Source: Brevibacillus laterosporus (GTDB lineage: Bacteria > Bacillota > Bacilli > Brevibacillales > Brevibacillaceae). From it: a stretch of DNA of 64,000 bases. Positions 38,631 through 47,276 of this stretch are shown here, piece by piece (the stretch's first letter is position 1; each line of letters opens with the position of its first letter). The stretch is from contig NZ_JAUKFY010000003.1 in the NCBI RefSeq assembly GCF_030489605.1, positions 124,001-188,000 of the forward strand, written 5' to 3'. Below the pieces are notes generated by a model, which did not search any database, had not been told where the DNA came from, and saw only the letters and a list, made by a program, of their open reading frames with translations. A program made the translations under genes and the position numbers.

Positions 38631-40715
38631 TTACAAAGCATCGGCTAAGATTTCAGCGATATCTCTCGCTTTCACTTGTTCCTCCGCCTCTTTCATTTTT
38701 AATCCATCATCCATCATCGTTAGACAGTATGGACAAGCACTTGCAATTGCTGTTGGGTTAACCTCTAAAGCCTGCTCTGTGCGTGCGACATTAACACGGG
38801 TACCTTCATGTTCTTCCATCCACATCAATCCGCCACCAGCTCCACAGCACATGCTGTCACATTGGCTTCGTTTCATCTCTACGATCTCTACACCCGGAAT
38901 TTGTTGCAAAATCTGGCGCGGCATATCATAGATATTGTTATATCGGCCCAAATAGCATGAATCATGATACGTAATGCGTTCCTTCACTTCTTTCTTCGGT
39001 GTAAGTCGCCCCTCCTCGATCCATTGAACTAATAGCTCAGAATGATGATATACCTCTGCTTGCAAACCAAACTCAGGATACTCATTCTTAAAGGTATTAA
39101 AAGCATGCGGATCACAGGTCACAATTTTCTTAACATCGTAGCCTTCAAATAAAGCAATGTTTTCTTGCGCTAATTGTTGAAATAAAAATTCATTACCGAT
39201 ACGGCGAGCTGTGTCGCCTGAATTTTTTTCTTCATTGCCAAGAATAGCGAACTTAATACCTGCTTCGTGCATCAGCTTAATAAATGCATGCGTAATTTTC
39301 ATACTGCGGTTATCAAAGGACCCCATAGCTCCTACCCAAAACAGGTATTCAAACTCCTCTGCCGTTTTTACAGTAGGTACTGTATAGGCTTCATCCAGAC
39401 CCTCCATCCATTTCATGCGGTCTTTACGGTTAATCCCCCACGGGTTACCCTGCCGTTCGATATTATTTAATGCACGCTGAGCTTCTTGCGGCATACTCCC
39501 TTCTGTCATCACTAGATAGCGGCGCATGTCAATGATTTTGTCAACATGCTCGTTCATCACGGGACACTGGTCTTCACAGTTGCGACAGGTTGTACACGCC
39601 CACAGTTCCTGCTCGGTAATCACATCGCCTATCAATGCCTTATCATATACATTTTCTACAGCTGCGGCCCCTTCAGAAGTCGCTGCTACTTCACCAGCCT
39701 GCAGTGCAATTTGGTTAGCCTTTGTATTAGGAAAAGCAAAAGTAGGCATCCAAGGTGTGCGTGAAGTAACACTTGCCCCTTTCTCAGTCAGATGGTCGCG
39801 CATTTTCACGATTATATCCATAGGAGAGAGCATTTTTCCCGTTCCAGAGGCCGGACACATATTGGTACAGCGTCCACACTCGACACAGGCATATAAGTCA
39901 ATCAGTTGCGTTTGGGTAAAGTCCTCAATCTTCCCATTTCCGAAAACTTCCTGGGTTTCATCTTCAAAGTTAATGGTAGAAAGCTTACCGGGCGAATCCA
40001 GTTTTTTATACCAAACGTTTAAGGGAGCAAAGATTAAGTGGGCATGCTTGGATTGCGGTACATAGACAGCAAAGCTCAGCAAAACGAGCAGATGCGCCCA
40101 CCAGAAGAAGAAGAATAAAGCGGCTGCCGCTGTTTCACCAATCCCTGAAAATACAAAGGCGATAGCTGACGAGAAGGGAGCAAAGATAGAGCCCTCATGA
40201 CCTAGCCATATCTGTTCGAAAGCCAGTGAACCAAGAACGGTCACCATTAGCGAACTGATAAAGATAATAACTAAACCTGATTTCAAGCCTCGCTTTAAAC
40301 GTTTTAGTTTTTCAATATAACGCCGATAATAAGCATAACCAATAGCTATCAGGATCAGGATGGCAGTGATTTCTTGCATCAGGCTAAAGTACTTGTGGGC
40401 GCTTCCAAACGGTAATTCATAACCAATAATAAGCCCCTTTAAAATAAGTTCGATGGCTCCAAATTGCAAAATAATAAAGCCATAAAAGAGAACAACGTGC
40501 ATAATACCGCTCTTTTTATCCTTTAAGAGCTTCTTTTGCAAAAAAACGTTCTGGAGAATCAAGTTCAGGCGGGTCTTAAAGTCATCCTTGATATCCGGCT
40601 TTTTTCCCAACTTGATAAACAGATACCTGCTGTACAACAAATGCGCTACAAGATATAGCCCATAAGCCAGCACAAGGAAGAAGGCAATTAAATTTAATAG
40701 TGGTAGGATTTCCAT
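38631..40715 (-). CDS. fadF: Membrane (Fe-S)-binding oxidoreductase FadF
   Basis: A 694-residue protein. The N-terminal 260 residues hold about six membrane helices (NarI-like cytochrome b fold). Then come two 4Fe-4S motifs, CVECGRCTNMCP and CTTCRNCEDQCP, and a C-terminal pair of CCG domains (HDSCYLGRYN, CCGAGGG). This layout suggests an electron carrier from electron-transfer flavoprotein to menaquinone, needed for acyl-CoA dehydrogenases; B. subtilis fadF sits with acdA. RBS GGGAGCTGG precedes ATG. A consensus FadR box and a TGAGCG palindrome lie upstream. No etfAB is in the window. Confidence 0.9.
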   Translation of the reverse strand: MEILPLLNLIAFFLVLAYGLYLVAHLLYSRYLFIKLGKKPDIKDDFKTRLNLILQNVFLQKKLLKDKKSGIMHVVLFYGFIILQFGAIELILKGLIIGYELPFGSAHKYFSLMQEITAILILIAIGYAYYRRYIEKLKRLKRGLKSGLVIIFISSLMVTVLGSLAFEQIWLGHEGSIFAPFSSAIAFVFSGIGETAAAALFFFFWWAHLLVLLSFAVYVPQSKHAHLIFAPLNVWYKKLDSPGKLSTINFEDETQEVFGNGKIEDFTQTQLIDLYACVECGRCTNMCPASGTGKMLSPMDIIVKMRDHLTEKGASVTSRTPWMPTFAFPNTKANQIALQAGEVAATSEGAAAVENVYDKALIGDVITEQELWACTTCRNCEDQCPVMNEHVDKIIDMRRYLVMTEGSMPQEAQRALNNIERQGNPWGINRKDRMKWMEGLDEAYTVPTVKTAEEFEYLFWVGAMGSFDNRSMKITHAFIKLMHEAGIKFAILGNEEKNSGDTARRIGNEFLFQQLAQENIALFEGYDVKKIVTCDPHAFNTFKNEYPEFGLQAEVYHHSELLVQWIEEGRLTPKKEVKERITYHDSCYLGRYNNIYDMPRQILQQIPGVEIVEMKRSQCDSMCCGAGGGLMWMEEHEGTRVNVARTEQALEVNPTAIASACPYCLTMMDDGLKMKEAEEQVKARDIAEILADAL

Positions 40716-40806
40716 ATCTTCCAGCTCCCTTTCTCTTACTTATTGTGGTTATATTTGATTGTAAATTTTTTCTTTTGTTTTATCTTATCAGAAGTATCAG
40801 AAAAAA

Positions 40807-40824
40807 TGAATGACTATTCATTCA
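40807..40824. promoter_or_regulatory. FadR operator before fadF
   Basis: TGAATGACTATTCATTCA matches the B. subtilis FadR consensus TGAATGANTANTCATTCA at every fixed position, about 90 bp before the fadF start. FadR itself is not encoded here. Confidence 0.8.
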
Positions 40825-40877
40825 AAATTTACATTTCTACCCCAAAATTTTTATAAAAAACAATCGCGCCGCTCTTC

Positions 40878-40891
40878 TGAGCGGTCGCTCA
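40878..40891. promoter_or_regulatory. Second TetR-type operator, upstream of fadF
   Basis: TGAGCGGTCGCTCA, identical to the site at 38521-38534. It lies about 55 bp upstream of the FadR box. Confidence 0.65.
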
Positions 40892-40960
40892 CTTTTTCTT
40901 TCTGATCATATCATACTCATTTGTCTACCGTAAAGAATGAGTAATCAGTTAGCTGGAAGA

Positions 40961-41045
40961 ATAAAAAAGGGGCCTTCTCGCGCTCCGTCATAAGTAACAC
41001 TTCCATTCCCGAAGTCCTACTTAATCACCGAAAGGCGAAAGGCCC
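40961..41045 (-). terminator. Large nested terminator after kamA
   Basis: Outer stem GGGCCTT-c-TCGC (40970-40981) with GCGA-AAGGCCC (41035-41045); inner stem AAGTA/TACTT plus ACTTC/GAAGT (40992-41022) with a 2x2 internal loop. TTTTTTAT follows on the minus strand. The long unpaired flanks are unusual for a simple terminator. Confidence 0.65.
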
Positions 41046-41058
41046 TGCTCAGACATTC

Positions 41059-42423
41059 CTATGCTTCTTTTTCACTTATCCTGGCACGCTCTTTTTGCTT
41101 TTTCTGCTCGCTTTGCTCCTTACGCACATCTGCAAGTGACTTGACCTTGGTGGCTTTAATCCGTTTATTACGCTGCAGCCCTGCTGGCTCCAAATTGTCT
41201 GCCAAATCTTCCATTAAGGCTGCAATACCTACTGCTTTTCCTCTCTCTGCCTGATAGTATTCGTTCCTTGATAGATCGGGTGCCTTGTAATTTTGCGGTT
41301 CAGGGTAAGCAGTAATGACGCCTTCAAAATTACGCAGAATCACTTTGTCAGCCGATTGGGAAATGATATAGTTTGGCATAACCGGAATCTTGCCGCCACC
41401 ATGCGGGGCGTCTACCACAAAAGTAGGTACTGCATAGCCTGAGGTATGACCGCGTAAGTATTCCATGATTTCTAAGCCCTTAGATATTGGCGCTCGGAAA
41501 TGACCGATGCCTTCTGAGAGGTCACACTGATAGATATAATATGGACGCACGCGGATTTTAACCAGATCCTGCATTAATTGCTTCATCGTATACGGATCGT
41601 CATTGACTCCAGCAAGAATAACCGACTGATTACCTAGCGGGACACCGGCATAGGAAAGCATTTCACAAGCTCTTTTTGCTTCCTCGGTAATTTCTTTGGG
41701 ATGATTAAAATGCGTATTGAGCCAAACAGGATGATATTTTTTCAGAATCTCGCACAAATTCTCCGTGATGCGTTGCGGGAAAACGACAGGTGCTCGTGTT
41801 CCAATCCGAATGATCTCCACATGGGGAATCTCTCGCAGACTTTTTATTACATATTCCAATACACGGTCATTAATTAGTAGGGCATCTCCGCCGGACAAAA
41901 GCACATCGCGTACCTCTGGAGTGTTACGAATATAATCTAAACAGGCATCTAATTGTTTTTTAGGCACCCCCATGCCGATTTGTCCGGAAAAACGACGGCG
42001 CGTACAGTAACGACAATACATAGAGCATTGATTCGTTACTAAAAATAAAACGCGATCGGGGTAGCGATGAGTCAGGCCAGGAACAGGTGAATCCTCATCC
42101 TCATGTAACGGGTCTTCCATATCGTACTGAGTGCGAACCATTTCGTGAGATAAAGGGACAGATTGTAAACGAACTGGGTCCTTTGGATCGTTCTCATCCA
42201 TTAGCAAAGCATAGTAAGGTGTGATATTTAACGGAATGGTCTGGTTGGAAATTCGCACTCCCTCTTCTTCCTCAGGAGTTAGATTGATTACCTTTTTTAA
42301 GTCATCTACGTTTTTAATCGTGTGGGTTAACTGCCACATCCAATCGTTCCATTGTTCCTCGGTCACGTCTTTCCATAATTCCACGTCCCGCCAATCACGC
42401 AATTTACGAACTGCTAATGTCAT
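41059..42423 (-). CDS. kamA: Lysine 2,3-aminomutase
   Basis: Radical-SAM, PLP enzyme that converts L-lysine to L-beta-lysine. The 454-residue protein has the cluster motif CSMYCRYCTRRRFSG near residue 137, SGGDALLI, and PLP/substrate segments. IYQCDLSEGIGHFR and FVVDAPHGGGKIPVMPNY hold the two Asp residues that bind the lysine amine in characterised enzymes, which argues against glutamate 2,3-aminomutase. A charged tail ends KKQKERARISEKEA. GGGGGGAT precedes the ATG. A -24/-12 promoter and a sigma-54 activator gene directly upstream indicate sigma-54 control. No beta-lysine acetyltransferase (ablB) is adjacent. Confidence 0.93.
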   Translation of the reverse strand: MTLAVRKLRDWRDVELWKDVTEEQWNDWMWQLTHTIKNVDDLKKVINLTPEEEEGVRISNQTIPLNITPYYALLMDENDPKDPVRLQSVPLSHEMVRTQYDMEDPLHEDEDSPVPGLTHRYPDRVLFLVTNQCSMYCRYCTRRRFSGQIGMGVPKKQLDACLDYIRNTPEVRDVLLSGGDALLINDRVLEYVIKSLREIPHVEIIRIGTRAPVVFPQRITENLCEILKKYHPVWLNTHFNHPKEITEEAKRACEMLSYAGVPLGNQSVILAGVNDDPYTMKQLMQDLVKIRVRPYYIYQCDLSEGIGHFRAPISKGLEIMEYLRGHTSGYAVPTFVVDAPHGGGKIPVMPNYIISQSADKVILRNFEGVITAYPEPQNYKAPDLSRNEYYQAERGKAVGIAALMEDLADNLEPAGLQRNKRIKATKVKSLADVRKEQSEQKKQKERARISEKEA

Positions 42424-42483
42424 TTATAATCCCCCCTGCTTATTTACATGAACAAAACCTCTTGAAGCTTCATTATTTACATC

Positions 42484-42500
42484 ATGCAAGGAGGATGCCA
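42484..42500 (-). promoter_or_regulatory. Sigma-54 (-24/-12) promoter of kamA
   Basis: Minus-strand TGGCATCCTCCTTGCAT (42500-42484): TGGCA, then TTGCA with the GG and GC pairs 10 bp apart. About 50 bp of leader precede kamA. Confidence 0.85.
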
Positions 42501-42631
42501 ATTTCGATAGAATATTTCATATTTTCAGAATTAGGTGAGATTTACAATGTATTTGCAGGATTTTAAGCGTTTTGTACACACTTGGTTTGCCAACAGTTTA
42601 CTTTACGGGATTGTTAGTTGTGCCAGCTTTT

Positions 42632-42642
42632 CGGCAATGCCG
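42632..42642. repeat. Palindrome upstream of the kamA promoter
   Basis: CGGCAATGCCG is a perfect palindrome (5-bp arms) about 130 bp upstream of the -24 element, the usual distance for an enhancer-binding site. Its binding by the adjacent activator is inference. Confidence 0.4.
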
Positions 42643-42664
42643 GTTGAATGATTTGTAACCTAAG

Positions 42665-44131
42665 TCAATATGACTTCTTATCGTCTGGTTTCTCTTTTTG
42701 TTGGGCTAATTTATACTGCAGGGTTTGTCGAGGGATTCCTAATTGTTTGGCGGCTTGCAGAATATTTCCTTTCGTATGCTCCAGTGCCATTTGAATGAAA
42801 TGCTTCTCTGTTTGTCTGAGAACATCTCGTAAGGTCCCATCTATAGGGATTAAGGTTTTCATAGTGGACCTGTGTTCGCTTTCCTGAGATACCGCTCCCA
42901 ACTCATTCATTCTTTTCAGAAAGGATAAAGGAAGATCTTCAACAGTAATCCATTCGCCTTCAGTAACATTCATGGCAGCTTCAATCATATGCTCCAGCTC
43001 CCGAATGTTACCCGGCCATGTACATCGCTTGAATAAAGTCCATACCTCTTGGTCCAGGCCTTTCACCTGTAAATCAAACATGTTGTTATACTTCTGTACA
43101 AAATGCTCTACTAGAAGGGGCAAATCCTCTGGGCGTTTGTGCAATGGCGGAAGCCAAAAGGAAACAACATTTAAGCGGTAATATAGGTCAGCTCGCAATC
43201 CCTTGCTTTCCACCACTTTTTCTGGCACTTCATTGGTAGCCGCAATCACTCTCACATCCACCTGCATTGATCCCGTTCCGCCTACTCTTCGTATCTGACC
43301 ATCCTGTAATACACGCAATAATTTAGCTTGCAGCTCAAGTGGCATACTGTTTATTTCATCCAGGAATAACGTTCCCCCATTCGCTACTTCAAACAGCCCT
43401 GGACGATCATCTGCTCCGGTAAAGCTCCCCTTAGTTGTACCGAAGAGAATTCCTTCTAACAGAGAGGCAGGTAGGGCAGCACAGTTTTGGGCAATAAACG
43501 GACGCTTCCTTCGCGGGGATGCTTGATGGATCGATTGCACCAGCAACTCTTTACCCGTCCCTGTTTCTCCATAAATCAGTATGGGAGAGGTGGTTCTCGC
43601 AGCTTTTAACGCTATCTGTTTCACCCGCTTCAGCTCAGGATTATTGGTTAAGATATCCGAGAATTCATAAAACACCTGATCGGACACAAGTGGCTTCACT
43701 TGCTTTTTGCGTCTACTTTGGACTTGAACCTGCAGGTCCACTAGCTGCTCTGACAGCTCCCTTAGTTTCTTCATATCTTTAGCTACCTCAACTGCGCCGA
43801 CGAGCCGATCGTCTACACGAACAGGTAACGTCGTGTTGATTGTTTCCACCTGTACGCCTCGCCAATTGGTATAGCGTTGCGTTCGATTATACATGGGCTT
43901 TCCGGTTTGGATGACATTTAACAAGGTGCTGGATTCGCTATCTAAAGAAGGAAAGACTTGCAACAACGGTTTACCCAGCACCTCCTCTTGCGTTAACCCA
44001 TCCAGTCTGGCAGCGATGTGATTGTACATGATCGTAATACCCTGAGCGTCAACCACATGGATGCCTTCATCAATTGCTCCTAAAATTGCGCTTAACATCT
44101 CCACTGTTTCCGATTTTGGTAATGTACTCAC
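42665..44131 (-). CDS. PAS-type sigma-54-dependent activator
   Basis: A 488-residue enhancer-binding protein. An N-terminal PAS domain (about 10-115; AILGAIDEGIHVVDAQGITIMYN) is followed by the AAA+ core (about 150-400; ILIYGETGTGKELLVQSIHQ Walker A, KGSFTGADDRPGLFE, GTLFLDEIN Walker B) and a Fis-type HTH (GNILQAAKQLGIPRQTLQYKL). The sigma-54 contact loop reads GSFTGA instead of GAFTGA. Start is GTG 44131 after AGGAGG; upstream in-frame codons include that site. By position it controls kamA; it resembles RocR-type regulators. Confidence 0.93.
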   Translation of the reverse strand: MSTLPKSETVEMLSAILGAIDEGIHVVDAQGITIMYNHIAARLDGLTQEEVLGKPLLQVFPSLDSESSTLLNVIQTGKPMYNRTQRYTNWRGVQVETINTTLPVRVDDRLVGAVEVAKDMKKLRELSEQLVDLQVQVQSRRKKQVKPLVSDQVFYEFSDILTNNPELKRVKQIALKAARTTSPILIYGETGTGKELLVQSIHQASPRRKRPFIAQNCAALPASLLEGILFGTTKGSFTGADDRPGLFEVANGGTLFLDEINSMPLELQAKLLRVLQDGQIRRVGGTGSMQVDVRVIAATNEVPEKVVESKGLRADLYYRLNVVSFWLPPLHKRPEDLPLLVEHFVQKYNNMFDLQVKGLDQEVWTLFKRCTWPGNIRELEHMIEAAMNVTEGEWITVEDLPLSFLKRMNELGAVSQESEHRSTMKTLIPIDGTLRDVLRQTEKHFIQMALEHTKGNILQAAKQLGIPRQTLQYKLAQQKEKPDDKKSY

Positions 44132-44210
44132 AACATCCCTCCTAAACAAACTGCCAAAAACTAGTCACTGTGCTAAAAAACCGGCACTACGCATCTACAA
44201 AATCTTCTCC

Positions 44211-44600
44211 CTACCGCTCAATTTGATACGTTAAAAATACCGTATACAACAAATGACCAAAAAACCACAACAAGATATTACTTGCTGAATAAACACCTTG
44301 GCTTAGATACGTAAAGGGAAAGAATAAAATAAGAAATGCCGCATTCCACAGAGTTACATAGATGACGATCTTTTTCCCGTTCCCCTTCGGATAAAAGTAA
44401 ATAAACGCAAAGGCAACAATAACTGAAATCACTAAATGAATGAGATAGGCTAGTAAGGGAGGGGTATTTTCCATCCCTGGAATATAAGTAATATCTAATA
44501 ATACCTGAAATGTGCTTGTTTGAAACAATCCATCTCCAATTGCCAGAAAAGCTGATAATAACAAGCCAGAAAATAGCCCATTAATGAGGGAAAAAACCAT
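44211..44600 (-). CDS. Small membrane protein of unknown function
   Basis: A 129-residue protein with four predicted helices (SLINGLFSGLLLSAFLAIGDGL; PPLLAYLIHLVISVIVAFAFIYFY; KIVIYVTLWNAAFLILFFPF; SNILLWFFGHLLYTVFLTY). ATG 44600 lies 8 bases after AAGGGG. I do not recognise the family. It sits 15 bp downstream of the DUF1934 gene and probably shares its transcript. Confidence 0.7.
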   Translation of the reverse strand: MVFSLINGLFSGLLLSAFLAIGDGLFQTSTFQVLLDITYIPGMENTPPLLAYLIHLVISVIVAFAFIYFYPKGNGKKIVIYVTLWNAAFLILFFPFTYLSQGVYSASNILLWFFGHLLYTVFLTYQIER

Positions 44601-44615
44601 ACACACTGCCCCTTT

Positions 44616-45032
44616 CTAATCCCATGCAATTTTCATGTCCCATTCGAATTCCCCAACATATTGTCCACTTAGCCACAATTGATAGGCAATAAACACATGA
44701 ATGGGCTTCTCACTTTGATACGTGACTTTATATGTTCGAGTGTGGGTATGCATATGCATATTTCCATAGGGACTGCTGTATAAGCTATCTGTCCCTTTTC
44801 CCTTTTCAAATATTTGCTTCATTTGCAAGCTGCCTTGACGTAGTAATTGTGTGCTATCAGGGTTAATCCGAACAATATTGGAGACCTCACCCGCTCCCTC
44901 TATCTCTTCTTTATAATGCAGAAACCAAGAAGAATTACGCAGCGAAGCTTTTCCCGACATTTGTAAATCTGTCTTGTCGGTTTGCCCTTCTGCCTTTTGT
45001 ATGATTGATAACGATAATTGAACCTCTTGCAT
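44616..45032 (-). CDS. DUF1934/YwiB-like beta-barrel protein
   Basis: A 138-residue protein rich in predicted strands, with VQLSLSIIQKAEGQTD at the start, SWFLHYKEEIEGAGEVSNIVRI and the central GNMHMHTHTRTYKVTY, followed by YQLWLSGQYVGEFEWDMKI. This pattern is like the calycin-type DUF1934 family (B. subtilis YwiB). Function unknown. GTGAGG precedes the ATG. The His-rich strand is notable but no metal site is proven. Confidence 0.7.
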   Translation of the reverse strand: MQEVQLSLSIIQKAEGQTDKTDLQMSGKASLRNSSWFLHYKEEIEGAGEVSNIVRINPDSTQLLRQGSLQMKQIFEKGKGTDSLYSSPYGNMHMHTHTRTYKVTYQSEKPIHVFIAYQLWLSGQYVGEFEWDMKIAWD

Positions 45033-45157
45033 TCCGAGACCTCACTTTTATTTGTCACTGTAGTATTTGTTAGTTTACCTTCCCTTTATTATAGGATAGT
45101 TTACCTTCTCGCTTCCAATTTTTCTTGCCAACCGAGAGCCGTTTTGCATAGAAAATG

Positions 45158-45195
45158 AAAAAGGCAAGAAAGCACTCTGCCTCCTTGCCTTTTTC
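45158..45195 (-). terminator. Terminator after speB
   Basis: Minus-strand AAAAAGGCAAG and CTTGCCTTTTT arms with a 15-base loop, about 37 bp after the speB stop. Confidence 0.85.
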
Positions 45196-45231
45196 TTTGC
45201 AATATCGGGTATTACAAAATGATAATAGCAA

Positions 45232-46101
45232 CTATTTTACAAAGCTTAATATCATTTCGCGAAGTATTTTAGAAGCAACAATCTGTGTCATCTCACTATG
45301 ATCGTACACAGGCGCTACTTCCACTAAATCAAATCCGACCACATTGGCTCCGTTGTTGGCCATAAAATGAATCGTATCCAGCAATTCACGAGATGTGATG
45401 CCGCCAGCCTCTGTTGTACCTGTACCAGGAGCAGCAGAAGGGTCTAGCACGTCAATATCAATCGTTAAGTAGATAGGGCGATTTCCAATGGTAGGAAGCA
45501 CCTGTTTAACAGGCTCCAAAACATCGTACTTATATAAATTCATATTTTCCTTCGCCCAATCAAACTCTTCCTTCATTCCGCTACGGATTCCAAACGAATA
45601 AACGTTTTTGCCTCCAAGCAAATTGCATGCCTTTTTAATTGGCGTTGAATGGGAGTATTCGTAGCCCTCATAGTTATCTCGAAGATCGGTATGGGCGTCA
45701 AAGTGGAAGATAACTAAGTCCTTGTACTTGTCATGCATGGCTTGAATCACTGGCCATGTCACCAAGTGTTCGCCGCCCAGACCAACAGGGACTTTATTAT
45801 CCGCTAATACTTTCGCAACGAACTCGCGAATCGCTTGGAGACTGCCTTCTACATTTCCAAAAGGTAATGGAATGTCCCCTGCATCAAAATACTTCACTTC
45901 CTCTAATAGCCTGTCCAAATAAGGACTGTATTCTTCTAAGCCAATGGAGACCTCGCGAATACGTGAAGGGCCGAAACGGGAGCCTGGACGAAAGCTTACT
46001 GTCCAATCCATAGGCATGCCATAAATGACTGCTTGGCTCTCCTCATAGTTTTGATGGCTGCGAATAAACACATTGCCAGAATAAGCTTCATCAAAACGCA
46101 T
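45232..46101 (-). CDS. speB: Agmatinase
   Basis: Manganese ureohydrolase (289 residues) that splits agmatine to putrescine and urea. Metal motifs are GGEHLVT, FHFDAHTDLRD and LTIDIDVLDPSAAPGTGTTEAGG. GGGGG precedes the ATG, 11 bp after speE. The product putrescine is the substrate of SpeE, so the pair encodes putrescine-to-spermidine synthesis. Same order as B. subtilis. Confidence 0.96.
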   Translation of the reverse strand: MRFDEAYSGNVFIRSHQNYEESQAVIYGMPMDWTVSFRPGSRFGPSRIREVSIGLEEYSPYLDRLLEEVKYFDAGDIPLPFGNVEGSLQAIREFVAKVLADNKVPVGLGGEHLVTWPVIQAMHDKYKDLVIFHFDAHTDLRDNYEGYEYSHSTPIKKACNLLGGKNVYSFGIRSGMKEEFDWAKENMNLYKYDVLEPVKQVLPTIGNRPIYLTIDIDVLDPSAAPGTGTTEAGGITSRELLDTIHFMANNGANVVGFDLVEVAPVYDHSEMTQIVASKILREMILSFVK

Positions 46102-46112
46102 CTCACTACCCC

Positions 46113-46952
46113 CTAGTCGCGAGTCAGTTCAGCTACAAAGTTAGGAAGCTGGAACACTGCTTTATGAATATCTTTGTTATAGTATTTGGTATCCATATCT
46201 TTAATTGTTGATGGATCTACTTCCAATGGATCATACTTTTTGGAAGCAATTGTAAAGCTCCACAGACCTGATGGGTATGTTGGAATGCTTGCTGTATACA
46301 AACGAGTCACTGGGAAAATAGAAGATAGGTCTTTAAATACTCGTTTGATCAATTCACGGTTGAACCAAGGCGATTCCGTCTGAGCAACCATGATTCCGTC
46401 TGGTTTTAGCGCATCGGCGATACCTTGATAGAAGCCTTTTTCAAAAAGTCCCACTGCTGGACCAACTGGTTCTGTAGAGTCAACCATGATTACATCATAT
46501 TCACCCTTGTGATCATGAATATGTTTAATTCCATCGATTACTTGCACATCGACACGCGGATTTCCCATTAAATCCTTCGCAATCTCTGGGAAATATTTTT
46601 TGGAGGCTTCAATAACTCCGCCGTCAATCTCAGCCAGTACTGCTTTTTCTACGGAAGCATGCTTAACGATTTCACGAATGGCTCCTCCGTCTCCTCCGCC
46701 CACAACTAATACTTTTTTAGGATTAGGGTGGGTGTTAAGAGCAATGTGAGTAATCATTTCATGGTAAACAAACTCATCAACATCGGTAGTCATGACCATA
46801 CCGTCAAGTACAAGCATACGTCCAAATTGATTGGTATGGATAATATCCAACTGTTGAAAATCCGTTTTCTCACTATATAGAGTCTCGGAGATTTTTGTAG
46901 TAATCCCGTGATTTTCCGTTTGCTTCTCAGTGTACCATAGTTCCATGTTCAT
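46113..46952 (-). CDS. speE: Spermidine synthase
   Basis: Aminopropyltransferase that joins decarboxylated SAM and putrescine. The protein (279 residues from ATG 46952) contains [49 protein letters not shown] and [27 protein letters not shown] lies 12 bases upstream; the ATG two codons later is an alternative, and a longer frame to 46985 includes this site. First gene of speE-speB, divergent from pbpG. Confidence 0.95.
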   Translation of the reverse strand: MNMELWYTEKQTENHGITTKISETLYSEKTDFQQLDIIHTNQFGRMLVLDGMVMTTDVDEFVYHEMITHIALNTHPNPKKVLVVGGGDGGAIREIVKHASVEKAVLAEIDGGVIEASKKYFPEIAKDLMGNPRVDVQVIDGIKHIHDHKGEYDVIMVDSTEPVGPAVGLFEKGFYQGIADALKPDGIMVAQTESPWFNRELIKRVFKDLSSIFPVTRLYTASIPTYPSGLWSFTIASKKYDPLEVDPSTIKDMDTKYYNKDIHKAVFQLPNFVAELTRD

Positions 46953-47276
46953 AATGTAATGAAGCCTCCTTTTTAACCGAATCATTTCATGTTGATGGGC
47001 AATGTAATATAGATCACATAATCATCAACAAAATGAATTATAGAGGGTACCCCCCAAAAAGCAAGTATTTTTTGTCTTTTTATCCGATATTTTTCTTACT
47101 TCACTGCTTTTTCAGAACAGATTGCATTTTTGTAAAAGGAATTCCAGTGATATGCAAAACCTTAATAGAACAGGTGATACCGACTTCATATAGTATGAAA
47201 ATATGCTGATTTACCTATACTATCTATTAGGATTTTTCCTAGTATTACCAAACTATACAGAAAGGACGTGTCTTTC
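46953..47276. other. Divergent control region between speE and pbpG
   Basis: Holds an 8-bp inverted repeat TGTTGATG (46990-46997)/CATCAACA (47023-47030), an A/T-rich centre, and the sporulation-type promoter of pbpG at 47193-47222. No ORF with a ribosome-binding site was seen. Confidence 0.6.
47193..47222 (+). promoter_or_regulatory. Candidate sigma-G/F promoter of pbpG
   Basis: GTATG (47193-47197), 18 bp, TATACTA (47216-47222), one base off the sigma-G pattern GHATR-N18-CATNNTA. B. subtilis pbpG is forespore-expressed. Confidence 0.5.

Noticed and set aside
39526..40065. A 179-codon plus-strand ORF opposite fadF.
   Set aside because: Fully antisense to the iron-sulfur domain of fadF; composition is that of a reverse-complement frame.
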